Source: Plantago major
Lineage: Eukaryota > Streptophyta > Magnoliopsida > Lamiales > Plantaginaceae
Direction: 5' to 3'
DNA: 64,000 bases
NCBI GenBank assembly: GCA_026545765.1
Contig: JAIFAC010000028.1
Coordinates: 235,919 to 299,918, forward strand
Shown: one piece after another, positions 27,225-39,040 of the stretch
Position numbering within the stretch: position 1 is the stretch's first letter
Layout: each line of letters begins with the position of its first letter
Position numbers and translations under genes: made by a program
Notes under the pieces: generated by a model
Database searches by the model: none
Told to the model about the DNA's origin: nothing
What the model saw: the letters and a program-made list of their open reading frames with translations, nothing else

Positions 27225-29587
27225 TATAGAGTAAGAAGACCATTAGAAGAAATAGCTTGTTATTAACCGCTTAGAGTATTACTTATAATTAAGTGCCCTT
27301 AAATACCTTCCTTACTATAAATGACTTATATCCTTGCATTACTAAATTTCCTATATTTCCCCTCGAATTATTCTATATAAATGCTAACCTTTATACCTAT
27401 GCCTTAATTACATTTTCATTGTTGTTACTAGTTGAACTTATTTTTTTAGACAACCGTACTTATTAAGATGACCTTAATAAGAGATTAGAGACAAGCCCAA
27501 GTATATTTCCTTTCCCTTAGTATTCTATTTTCATATTTATGTAACATTTATATAAAATTATATAACTCTAAGCAATCATTTCATATTAGGATCTCAATGT
27601 ACACAATATAATTAGAAGTAGTAAGTATTCTACCTAGCATGACTAAAGGTACTAGTAATCCAAAGCTAAGTTACCTAAGAATATAAAAACTAGTAAGGTA
27701 AGAGTCATATCTTTATCTCATAAATTTTTATTATAGGTAAATGTTCATACAAGGATTTCCTGTGTTTGTAGTATGCAGTCATCCTAGAAATTATGGTAGT
27801 ACGGTATGCTAGTAGATAGTAATAATGCCCTAATTCTATTAAAATTATTTATATTAAATAGACTCTGTGATATTATCCTTAGTCCTCCTTTCTAAAAAAT
27901 ATTTCTAGTTTTTACTCGATAAGGTATTACTTTCACCAGATAACATTACTCACTAAGAACTACTTAAAACTCTTATATAGTACATATGGCAAGCAAGGCC
28001 ATATTCTAATACCCTATAAATAAAATAAATTAGAAAATAAATTGGAAGGTAATATAGTAATATAGTATATGGTAGGATATAGCTAATTAAGGAATATCAT
28101 GAAAGAACAATGCCTATAAATGTAGCGGTGAGAGAAAAGAGATCTTAACTTAGATAAAATAAATCTCTAGTTAGGGATTCATAAGTACACTCTTGGTGAG
28201 ACACGGGTAAATGGATTTCTATCTTTCAATATACATGACAAAAACAAACAAAATAAGGGTTAATTGGGTATAGCATTCTCCTTCAACCTCTAGTCTTTAA
28301 GGATCACAACTAGCTCTTAGTATATAATACACAACATTTGCTTAGTATTCCAGGATAGGAACAACTACGATATACCTATAACATTTCTTCTACAAGGAAA
28401 ATTCTTAATTACTTGTATTTTCATGCATATACATAAATATGTACCAAGAAGACCTTCTTCACAAGGTTGCAAACAAAAAAAAGGCTTATACTTTTAGTTA
28501 TACGGGATATAATAGATTCTTTAAGGCATATAGCTATATTAATTAAGGTACCCTTACTCTTTCTCTTATACTCTTCTATTAATATAGATGGTTTAAACAC
28601 TACTTGCCTCTTCTTTTCATTCTATAGGATATCTTTAATTACTTTTGTTAGGTAGGTACTATTATAATCTTACTAAGTGCATTTCATAAATAAGGAGTTA
28701 ACTTCACACGGCCTAAATTAGATACTAATGAAGGATTTCTACCAATTACATATATTTCTTTTAAGGAACCATGAAGAACACAAGAAGGGGTTGTTTTATA
28801 TTCACTTATAGACTTGACTTATAGTAATCCGATAACAATGCACGAAGAAGGAAAACATATAAATATCTAGTAGGTATAGAACTCGTGGAAAGAGAAACAA
28901 GGGTAGACAATTATTTAAAGTACATGGATCCTAGGAAGAGTACTGCATAAAATAAAAACAAGGTAGAATAGAAGAGGGCACCTTAGTAAATTGGTATAAA
29001 AAAAGAAAAGTGAAAGGATAAAGATAATATAAGTTCTTTAAGGGACTAACTAAGTAGAAGTCCAAATAAAATTAGATGTTCTTGGCATAAAACAAGTAGT
29101 TGTTAACCTAGGCAAGCATTCATAGAGCATTCGTATACAAAGGTAGAAAAGTTCACATAATCAAAGGGTTTTCATTAATTAATAACGAGTAGTATAGGCT
29201 AGAGACATAGTAGAAATATGGTATAGGAGAAGCATTTATTTATAAGGTACATAATAAAACTCGTGGTAAATGGTAAGCTAATTAAGGGACAGCTAAGTAC
29301 TATTCACAAGTATAGGGGGGAGGGGGGCGAGTAGAAAATTCGAGGTGATTTTCAAGGAGTAGGTTTTCGGTTAGGATAAACTCTATTTTCCCTCAGAACT
29401 TCCTTATTACAGTCAAATACAGTCAAGAGATGTTGTTTACAAAAGTTACAATCTATGTACTATTTATTGAAATGGAAGGATTTCTCTTTCGAGGTCTTCC
29501 TTTTTTCTTTCCAGTTTTATACTCTTCCCTGCTGTGTTTTTAACTCAAACCTAACCCTAAATAAGCTATTGCAATTCCTTCATCTTT

Positions 29588-29611
29588 ATATACTTTAAGA
29601 TATACTTTAAG
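29588..29611. repeat. 12-bp perfect tandem duplication
   Basis: atatactttaag occurs twice in succession (29588-29599 and 29600-29611). It is followed by a partly repeated tagaaag/tagaaac pair. Confidence 0.92.
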
Positions 29612-32600
29612 TAGAAAGTAGAAACCTCTGTAACTTTTCGAAAGAGACAACTCTCACGGGCCATCCTCTTTGTTGTACTTGCTTCGTGCAATTGAATTAT
29701 ATAACAAATTATTGGGTTGTTCCCTAATAGAATAGAGTAGTATTAATAGAGTATTATTGTCACAAGTTTTAAAGTAGAGTTTGCTCCTACAAAATAATCC
29801 CATTTCTTTTCTCTAAAACCCAGACATACTTTTTTTGGTTCTTAATTGAAGGAATTTGTCAATTTTTCTTTCTTATATGACTTCAAATGAATGATGTCGA
29901 TATCTACTTGAGGCAAAAAACACAGTGAAAAATATCTCAGGGCTATAACTATAATAGGCGCGGAACAAGTCAAATACTCAAAAAAGAAGATAACTCTGAA
30001 TGAAGGAGGTACGTTAAGATTCAACAGGCATTAGAATCTCTTACCTCTATCGAGAAATATATCATCGTAAAGACACTTGGCGAGTGGACTAGTACATACA
30101 TTTGTTATATTCGTATTTAAAGAGTGTTGCCCAAATTGGTAGAGTTTCATGAATTATATACACTTTTATTTAGTGTTGTTGTCCTTATTACATCTTATCT
30201 TTTTCAAGGAGTCTTACGTATATTAGTAACACATTTACTTCATTTTTGGCATGCATGCTTTATAACTTTTTAGTAATCAACCAAATCAAATACCCGCGGA
30301 TTTGAGATAGAAAAAAACTTCGGGAGTATATAATAGAATTATGTCGTTGTCCATTCCTACCACAGTTACTGCCATAATCTACAACAAATCAATCACAAGT
30401 TGAGGATCAAAGCGGATACTTTAAAAAAGGTTACAAGGTATCATTCTATTTTCTTAATACACCTCAGTAGTATATTGACTAGAAAACTTACTTATAGGGT
30501 GTGCAAGTATTAGATTTTCTTCTGCGCTTACCTCTTCCTGTCAATTGTTTGAATTTTTGTGTTGGTGATGTATGACTACCTAATTTCTCAATTCTCTTGT
30601 ATGCTGTCCTAATGTTTTGTCCTACTAACCCAAGGAAACCTACCTATTTGTTGTGTATGTATATGTAAAAGAGAGAACTATATAGAGTCTAGATGTTCTC
30701 AGTAAGTATAATATATCTTCTTTGTCATTCCAAGAACAAAGTCAAAGGGTTAAATTAAATAGGTTAAGGAAGTACAGTAAACTCTAGGTGGACAAGGTAG
30801 ATTTGTGAAGAATTCATTACCAATTCTATTTCATACTTAAGCCTTAAGTGATGAGTAGTACCCAAAATCTTTTATCTTAGTCTTACCTCATAGTAGAGTA
30901 ATTACAAACAACACACGGTAGTACATATTTATTCTCTATATGCTAGTATATTTATATTAAAAGCTTAATAGCCATCCCTACTATTTATTATTTCTTACTG
31001 GGTTGTTCATACTTGGTAGTTATTGGGATACATTTTTATAAGCCTACCCTTTTCTTCTAAGCAGGATACTTTAAAATTGTTAGTATATGTCTTTGCCCCC
31101 TATTTCCTTACAATCCTACTTATTTCTACGAAGTCTACTCCATTTCTATTTCTACCTTATGAACACATTCCCATACTAGCCTAACCAAGAAATGAAATCT
31201 CCTATAAAGCATACAAAAGAGATATTGTGGATTTATATCCTTTTTCTTTTATACCTGCTTTCACAGAACTAGCTTTTAGTATTCGTATTATTATCCCCTT
31301 GTTTGTTGGAGTACTTGGAAAGATCATATTATTATAGGTAATCACCCCTTATATTCGCTTGAATCAAAGAATAAAAAATATATAATAGGACAATTAGCTT
31401 GGAGTTATCCCGTGGATCTTAAGTTAAGGTAGAATTTTAGCAGCAAATCATTGTTGTATACTACATTTACATACACAGGAAAGTTGAATTAAATAGGGAA
31501 AGGAATACAGATTAATAGATCAAACAACGTTGATGATTGATTAGGAGGAGAATATTCACCCACTAATAATTTACTAGTCCTTTCTTTATCTTACTGACAA
31601 ATGATGACCTGCAAACTTATTTATATATTTTTATTTTCTATGTTTGATGAAATCATGGATATATCAACTCATCAATAGAGTGCTCTTCCTAGAGGAATTT
31701 CATTGTCTGTAAGTCTTCGAAATATAGGAGTGAGATCCGCGCAACTTCAACGTCAAAGAAAAGTATGTACTTAGCAAGAACCTTGTTATAAAAAAGCTAA
31801 ATGGATAACTTAGATATACAGGCAATAAAATAACAACTCTAATAATATATAAAAAAGAAAATATAAGGATAGTGGTAAAGTTTTGTTTACTCCATTTATA
31901 CAAAGAAGTGAGCCATTTCTTCTACTTTGAACTCATAGGTTAGGATATTAGTTAGTTAGTTAGTAGAACGGAAAAACATAATATTTCATCAGTAGAGATA
32001 ACCCAACCCATAAAGTCTCAGTTTTTATTTCTATTAAAATATGCGCGATCTTTTTTCGTTTCTTTTTAGTTAGGAATTAATTGTTTATTAGGTTTGGCCG
32101 AGTTTCCTTCCTATTATTATTATTATGATATTCTATATTTAATTCTCTGTTTCTTATGATTCCGAGAAACAAGCACATATATAAATAATCTAATATATTC
32201 TACGAGAAAGTACGCACTACAACTTGAAATAAAGCCCCTAAATGGGAGAATTTTTGAATTATTAGAAAGTCCCAGTTGGGTAATTATTCCTCTTACTTTT
32301 TTATAAAATTTGTGTAATTTATACGATTCAATACAAGTATTCCCCGAAGTTTACTTTTGTCGTCAGTAAGAGTCCTGTATTACAAGAAGTAATCTATTGC
32401 CTCTTTTTTTGTTGAATTGAATCCAATAAGATTTACTAGGTATACTCTATTGTATAAAATTATATAAACATGATAATATAGATAAAAATTGATTGCAAAA
32501 AAAAAAAGGGAATCAAACAACAAACAATACTATATATTATATATAGCTTTGGATTCGTGAAATGAGCCTACCAGCTTTATAGATTGGACTTAAGTGAGTT

Positions 32601-33499
32601 CTTTAATGCATATTATTTAAACCAGTAAACAAGGAGGAGATATATTATTTCATACCTAGCTATTCATTGCCAGATATAGAATGCTTTTCCTAGAAGTGGC
32701 GCCTTTATAACATTAACATAACACCAAAGGTTCTATAATTCTATAAGAGGAGTGGTGGGTTGCAGTACTAACTTTTTATAAATAAATAAATGACGAAGAA
32801 AATGTGCTATGAAATCAAGGATGAGTAAAGCCTAACAGGTCGGTTTTATTAAGGGTTACTAAGTGGCCCAAAAGACAGAAGAAAGGAGGAAAACCAAGAT
32901 AATTGTCTTTAGCATTTAATAAGGAGTATAAGCCTTTTTTTTTTACCTTTTCCCCTACCGCTTTAGTTTAAGTCATCTATACGTACATCTCTAAGGTTAT
33001 TAATGTATATATAATATCTGATTTTTTATTTCTATTTGACTCTCTTCCCTGCACAACTTGCCTGGGTTAACGGCAATGTACATTAACTATTGATACTGTT
33101 TTTTTCATTATAATGACTACTGTGTATATTACTATGTATATCTAATAAATCTGAATGAATCTATCCTCTTTGCTGCAAGTATCTATATAACAAACACAAA
33201 GAAAAGAATTGATTTCCACAGTTCATCTCTTTTTTATTAGATATTTTATAGGCTGATATATTAAATCCTATTCTACCTATTCTATAAGAAGTTATTCAAA
33301 ACTAGAGTTGAGTCATTTCCTTGGAAAAAAAGTACCTGGAGATTACCCTATTGGCGCAACTTTATAGTTCGTTTTTGGGAAATCACTGCTTCGTGCATAT
33401 GGAGTTAAAAGACACAAAAGACATGGATAGATTCGATCTACTACGTGCTTGCTGCGCTATAGGAATGGGCATAGTAAGACTAGAATAGAAGAAAGAGAA

Positions 33500-33550
33500 A
33501 GACTTAGTTAGAAATAGAATTTTATTTAAGTTAAGTAGACGAAATAGATT
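33500..33550 (+). repeat. dispersed degenerate repeat, copy 2
   Basis: It shares agacttagttagaa at its start and tagacgaaatagat at its end with 11132-11172, in the same order and strand. About 10 extra bases lie in the middle. Confidence 0.45.
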
Positions 33551-34486
33551 CATTATTTGCCTAGCGATGATTCAAAGAACATTCAGAAGAGAGATATCCA
33601 GTTTTTTAGAAGCTAATCTTTTAGTATATTTAAGGTCTATTTAGTATAAATTAGAAGCAGTTATATGCATTTCTTAGCTTGGCGTTGAACTATCTAGCTT
33701 AGGGACATATTAGAACTTACATCTTAGAACGATTAGAAATAGTGATATAGTGATTTTATAAACATAACAAGGATCAGGTAAAATATATTTACGTAGCTAG
33801 CAGATACTTTAACTAAATTTTTATACTTTATCAATATGTTTCTTTTTGAGTTATTTTGAGTTTTTCGCAATTAAAAAACGATGTAGATAGAAGGTAATCA
33901 TTACCAAGCCTTAACTTTAACTAGTAATATAGTAGATATCTATGAAAAAAGATTTCTTTGTACTATGTACTCTATTACCAATAAAAAGTATAATTTGCGT
34001 TGTTGATCAAACAATGTAGATTATTGATTATCATACTAAATAAGAAATTCCGAAAAGGGCGGGCTGCTGGATACCTAACACCAAGTTAACTGTAGGTTTT
34101 GTGAATCAAATTTAAGGTTCTTGGGCTCCGCTTATATTTGTTTTCCTAATAAGTTCGTTATTTATATATATTTATATATATAATATAGCTTTCATTTCTC
34201 TGCTGTGTCGGATCACTTCCATGTTTAAACTTGCTCTTACCAAATAAAATAGTACACTTGTTGTATACTTATTAGTTAAGTAATATATCCTGCTCCTGTC
34301 ATACGTAAAAAAGAAAATGACTTATACACACACAATTGCCTTAAATCCTTTCTTTCCAATATCATTTATAATTGAAAAGCGAAACCTTGTAATTGTAAGA
34401 TTGTAAGTAAGAAGAAAATACTACTCATACTCAAGAGAGGAATGAATCGTATAGATTTAAATAAAAGTACGTAAATTTATTTTATT

Positions 34487-34508
34487 TTAGATTCTGTTTA
34501 GATTCTGT
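34487..34508. repeat. 11-bp perfect tandem duplication
   Basis: ttagattctgt is repeated directly (34487-34497 and 34498-34508). Confidence 0.9.
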
Positions 34509-35304
34509 AATTAGAAATAGAATTCATGGGGGAGAAATAAATGATGATTTATTTATTATATTTGATTTGTAGTTGTTCTATTTGTGTAAGTACTTGATTG
34601 AGGTAGATCTTAGGAATCCAGCAGTTTTATATACATGTATTATTTATACATAGCAAGTTTACTCGGTGACTTATCTGGCATAACTTCTAAATGCTGTAAA
34701 TTCTATCCCAAAATGAATTGATATAGATAGATTAAGATTCTCGAAAGTATAATAAGCACCCAGCCCTATACCATTAAATACTCCTACATACATAATATTG
34801 GGCTAAACCGAATAATTAGGATCAAGATCAACTAGCCATGCTCTTTGTAACTAAGCGGGAATTATAAAAAGTGCAGCCTAAGTCCACACCTTACTTCAGT
34901 ATTCGGTAGAATGTGTCTCCCCAAAGAAAATAATGTGCGAAAAGCATGCATCTTAACTTAAGATTAAGATTTTAAGGGTAAAGAGACTTTTGCGAAAACT
35001 ACGACTCTAATTAATTCTTCCTTTGGATTCTTTTATTATGATCTTTAAAAATTGGTAGTCGAAAGGTTTCTCCTGTCTATTACAATAAATAGATTGATCC
35101 TTATGTGATATACTATAAAGAATAATTTTTATTTGACACTGAATAAGGCCTTTTTACAGAGAAAAAGCAAGGAACTTCACTTTCTTTATATAGAGAACGT
35201 AATTATATAGTAATAGCCGTCACGTTGTGGATCCTAGGCGTTAACGGAGCTGTTAGAGCAGATGTATAGTGTATAGGCGGTCTCTACAATTACAGCATAT
35301 CTAC

Positions 35305-35346
35305 TTAGTCATCTTTAGTCATCTATAAATTATATATAAATTATAT
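35305..35346. repeat. two adjoining tandem duplications
   Basis: ttagtcatct occurs twice (35305-35314, 35315-35324). It is followed at once by ataaattatat twice (35325-35335, 35336-35346). Two independent duplications side by side suggest a slippage-prone site. A further 10-bp pair, ccttatcctt, lies at 35461-35480. Confidence 0.9.
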
Positions 35347-37130
35347 AATAAATCGTTAAGGATCGGTTAATACCTTTTCCTTTTTTTCTTCATCGAAATT
35401 AACAAATTCTAGTTCAAGATTGACTCTTTTGTCCTTCTTTCACATCACAAATAAAGTCGTCCTTATCCTTCCTTATCCTTAAATAAGGAGTTGTCATATA
35501 AATATGTCAAATTCTAACGAGAAAGAATAAAAATAAACTATGTCACCAAGAGCACTTTCACCTGTAGATTTTTCTTATGGCTCAGGGCTCTTTCTACAAC
35601 TACTAGGCCTGCTTCTAATCATATTAAAAAGAGCTTCTAAAACGTATACTATAACTTCTTTTCTGATATTTTGATATATATATAATTAAGTATAACATTT
35701 GTTTTGTAAGAGATTATTTCTTCTATACGGCGACTAACACTCTTTATACATATTTCTATATCCTACTTATAAAGTTATAAGACAACAAACAACGCAGACA
35801 ACGGCTCCCCAGCACGGCACGGTAGTAGTAGAAGAAGTAGTAATTCACTAAGCAAGGAAAGTGTGTGTTCTATATCAACAAGTCATAATAGATAAAATCT
35901 GAGGTAAATAAAAAAAATTCTGGTAAGAATACTGCCCAAGAAAGAAATAATATGACGTTCTATAACAAATCTATATAAAGCAGAGGGCGTCGCGGTTTAG
36001 CGCACAATCTAGGCTAATAAGCAATGGTGCAGCTAGTCCTTACACAAGCGAACTCTAAAAATAAATACTTTAACTTTAGAAGGAACACATATCGTGCAGA
36101 CAATAAGGGTCATGATACATTAACAAAGCTTTTGTTTTGGATCGGATTATTTATTATAAACAAAAGATGGAAGTCGGTAAAACAAAGCGAGGAATCGAAC
36201 AATAAATAAGAAAATGCTTCTACAGAAGAAAGAGAAAGTATGAATAGCTGCCCTTCTTATGCCTAAATAGCTAAAAGTACAAAGGGCTAATATACAAATT
36301 TAATACAAATAATTGCTGTTTAGAGTCTCTCCTAAATTCTAGTATCGAACTATGGTTGTTGTGTCTTCTCGTGGATATCTTTTTTTTATAACATAGCTTT
36401 CTCAAAACTAGCCCAATACAGGATATCTCCTTTCTTTCTAGAGTATTTGTATATAAGTCTACGTTAGAAGTTGTTGTGAACTAAATACTGTACATTCTTG
36501 CCCGAAGATCTAGTACATTTTTTAGTATAATATGTCCCCACGCTGTATTCGAGAATTTGGTAATTGATACAAACATAACTCAAGTTGTCCTTATTTCTTA
36601 TTCTATAAAAATACAAACAAAATAGGTGCAATGATTTCTTTTTTCTGCAGCAACAACGTAGATCTTATTCTGTTCTTCATAGCTTATTTTATTACTTAGT
36701 GATCTTCCAGTGTGTCGAATCATAATAATTTTGGTAGATACATACAACAAAGAGATTACTCTCAAACTTTTATTAGAATTGATTGGTGCAACGAATTTGG
36801 TTTCCAAGTTCTCGATTGGATTGAAGTAGATATAGAAACTTGGATTCTTGAACTGGACTACAGAAAAATTAGTAAAGGTAGAAAAATTCTGTCACGTATA
36901 TAGAGCTAGTAATAAATTATGACTTAAATTAAGAGTAAAGTAAATTAGACTATTAGACTATGATGTTGTTGATCCGTTCATTTGTTTAGTGTGTAATTGT
37001 TGGTGCAATCTTCTACTTATTTCTTGTATTGTAATTTACATGGTTCCCTTATGGTACGTATACGTATATAAAGGATATAATAATTTGATTGAATTCATTT
37101 AGAAAATTGACTGTGCTAATGCTAATGAAT

Positions 37131-37594
37131 AATGCTCTACTCGCTGATAGAACTCTGTTCTATATTGTTGCAGCCTCTGACCTCACCAGATAGTTCTGTA
37201 AGACAACAACCAAGCTTTCCTCGCAAACATCTTTCGAACAAAGCATTCTGCCCTACAAGCCCACCTCCTCTTCCTCGAGAGCTAAAGCCCTTCTCAGTTC
37301 TCTCACTAACGAGCGAAAGTCTAAAGACCGTTGCTCTTCGGGACCTCACCCTGTGTAGCTAGATTCGCTCCTTTCTTCATTCTTGGTTAATGTGTATTCA
37401 TTGGTGCAATGCCTGCTAACCTCACTAGTCTATGCTGCTTGGCGACTTACTCTGAAAAACTCCTCCTCCATTACAGTTCCAACGTAGACAGAATACTATA
37501 CCAGACAGACTATTGCACCCAACACATACATACATAAAACAGTTTCCCACAAGTACGCGTTCTATGATTTCTTGTTTACTCTGCTCAGAACCAC
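37131..37594 (+). other. GC-richer 5' flank of nad5, probable leader region
   Basis: GC content rises sharply near 37131 and stays high into the gene, unlike the AT-rich DNA upstream. This suggests conserved sequence carrying the nad5 promoter and 5' UTR, but I could not identify a plant CRTA-type promoter core with confidence. Overlapping frames on both strands (forward 37132-37362 and reverse 37137-37349) are open because of this composition and show no known domain. ttggtgcaat at 37401-37410 repeats the word at 37000-37009, and a 14-mer at 37495-37508 also occurs inside the exon at 38155-38168. No bacterial-type ribosome binding site is expected or seen. Confidence 0.5.
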
Positions 37595-39040
37595 ATGTAC
37601 TTACTTATCGTACTCCTGCCATTAATAGGAAGTGCCACTGCAGGACTCTTCGGTCGTTTTCTCGGTAAAGAAGGTTGCGCTATCATCACTACCGCAGCCG
37701 TTTCCACCTCCGCCATACTCTCAATGATTGCCTTTTATGAAGTCGCACTGGGTGCTAGTGCTTGCTATATAAACGTTGCGCCATGGATCCAATCCGAAAT
37801 GTTTGACGCCACTTGGGGTTTCCTCTTCGATAGCCTCACTGTTGTCATGTTAATTGTCGTCACCTTCATTAGTAGCTTAGTGCACCTTTACTCCATTGCC
37901 TACATGTCCCATGACCCACACAGCCCTAGATTCATGTCCTATTTATCCATTTCTACTTTTTTCATGCCCATACTAGTCACCGCAGAGAACTTCTTACAGC
38001 TCTTCCTAGGATGGGAAGGAGTAGGACTCGCCTCTTACCTACTCATTCATTTCTGGTTTACAAGACTTCAAGCAGATAAAGCAGCCATCAAAGCTATGCT
38101 TGTCAATCGCGTAGGAGACTTTGGATTAGCCCTCGGCATTTTCGCAGCATTTACACTATACCAGACAGTTGACTTTGCTACCCTCTTTGCTTGCGCTAGC
38201 ACTACCACACAAGAATGGATCTTCTGCAATTACAGATTTGATGCCATGACTTTGATTTGTATTTTACTTCTTATCGGTGCAGTAGGAAAATCGGCACAAA
38301 TTGGATTGCATACTTGGTTACCAGATGCCATGGAAGGGCCCACTCCAGTATCCGCACTCATTCATGCTGCTACTATGGTTACAGCAGGCGTTTTTATGAT
38401 AGCAAGGACATCACCCTTATTCGAATATGCACCCAACGCTTTGGTCCTCATTACTTTTGCAGGTGCAATGACAGCATTCCTAGCAGCAACGACAGGCATC
38501 TTACAGAACGATCTAAAAAGAGTGATAGCCTATTCCACATGCAGTCAACTAGGGTACATGATCTTTGCATGCGGGATCTCTAACTACGCAGTCAGTGTCT
38601 TTCACTTAATGAATCATGCATTCTTCAAAGCACTCCTCTTCCTGAGTGCAGGTTCCGTCATTCATGCGATGTCAGATGAACAAGACATGCGAAAGATGGG
38701 AGGACTTGTCACATCCTTGCCTTTTACGTATGCAATGATGCTGATAGGAAGCTTGTCGCTGATTGGCTTTCCCTTTCTAACTGGCTTTTATTCGAAGGAT
38801 GTGATCTTAGAGCTCGCTTACACCAAATACAGTATTAGTGGGAACTTTGCATTCTGGTTGGGGAGTCTATCTGTCCTGTTCACTTCCTACTATTCGTTCC
38901 GTTTACTATTCTTAGGTTTTCTATCACAACCGAATTCATTTACAAGAGACGCCACAAGGTCTCATGACGCACCTCTACCTATGGCCATACCGTTATTATT
39001 GTTAGCTGTAGGGAGTCTATTTGTAGGATATGCAGCCAAA
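37595..39040 (+). CDS. nad5: NADH dehydrogenase subunit 5, exons a+b fused (5' 482 codons)
   Basis: NAD5 is an inner-membrane, proton-pumping subunit of respiratory complex I, related to bacterial NuoL and Mrp antiporters. This segment encodes residues 1-482 of a plant protein of about 670. It starts at ATG with MYLLIV, as plant NAD5 does. The N-terminal antiporter-type domain lies at about 65-115 and the main proton-conducting domain at about 130-415. Residues expected for the proton path are present: E141 in [13 protein letters not shown]232 in [15 protein letters not shown]239 and H257, and K401 in [20 protein letters not shown] and [12 protein letters not shown] are typical of the family. 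The frame stays open to 39058, but the last six codons read into a GTGCG intron start at 39041, so the exon ends at K482. The length of 1446 nt equals exon a (230) plus exon b (1216); the usual intron at 37824/37825 is absent. Exons c-e are not in the window. The sequence is much diverged from angiosperm nad5. Confidence 0.96.

Larger units (their letters stand above)
22471..37130. other. AT-rich intergenic DNA, no gene recognised
   Basis: No coding sequence, tRNA or rRNA could be supported. The longest frames (reverse 23063-23362, 99 codons; reverse 31700-31903) lack recognisable motifs. Local oddities are a G-rich run at 29315-29327, a GC palindrome at 26047-26059 and many short tandem copies. 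I looked for the 22-nt nad5 exon c (codons for DMMIGLG) with an upstream group II domain V and did not find it. The last 400 bp before 37131 already show the ttggtgcaat word that returns in the nad5 flank. Confidence 0.68.

Noticed and set aside
31539..31554. tgatgattgattagg, resembling the 22-nt nad5 exon c
   Set aside because: It does not encode DMMIGLG in frame without added bases, and there is no group II domain V upstream or GTGYG downstream.
35240..35265. gagctgttagagcag, like a tRNA D-arm
   Set aside because: The loop is too short and no anticodon arm or T-arm follows at the right distance.
36598..36903. Overlapping short ORFs on both strands
   Set aside because: Under 70 codons, no homology, partially overlapping antisense frames typical of non-coding DNA.
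37132..37362. Overlapping frames on both strands in the nad5 5' flank
   Set aside because: Both strands are open because of GC-richer composition; neither product has a known domain. More likely leader sequence.
38257..38583. Second forward frame inside nad5
   Set aside because: A shadow in another frame of the clearly coding nad5 exon.
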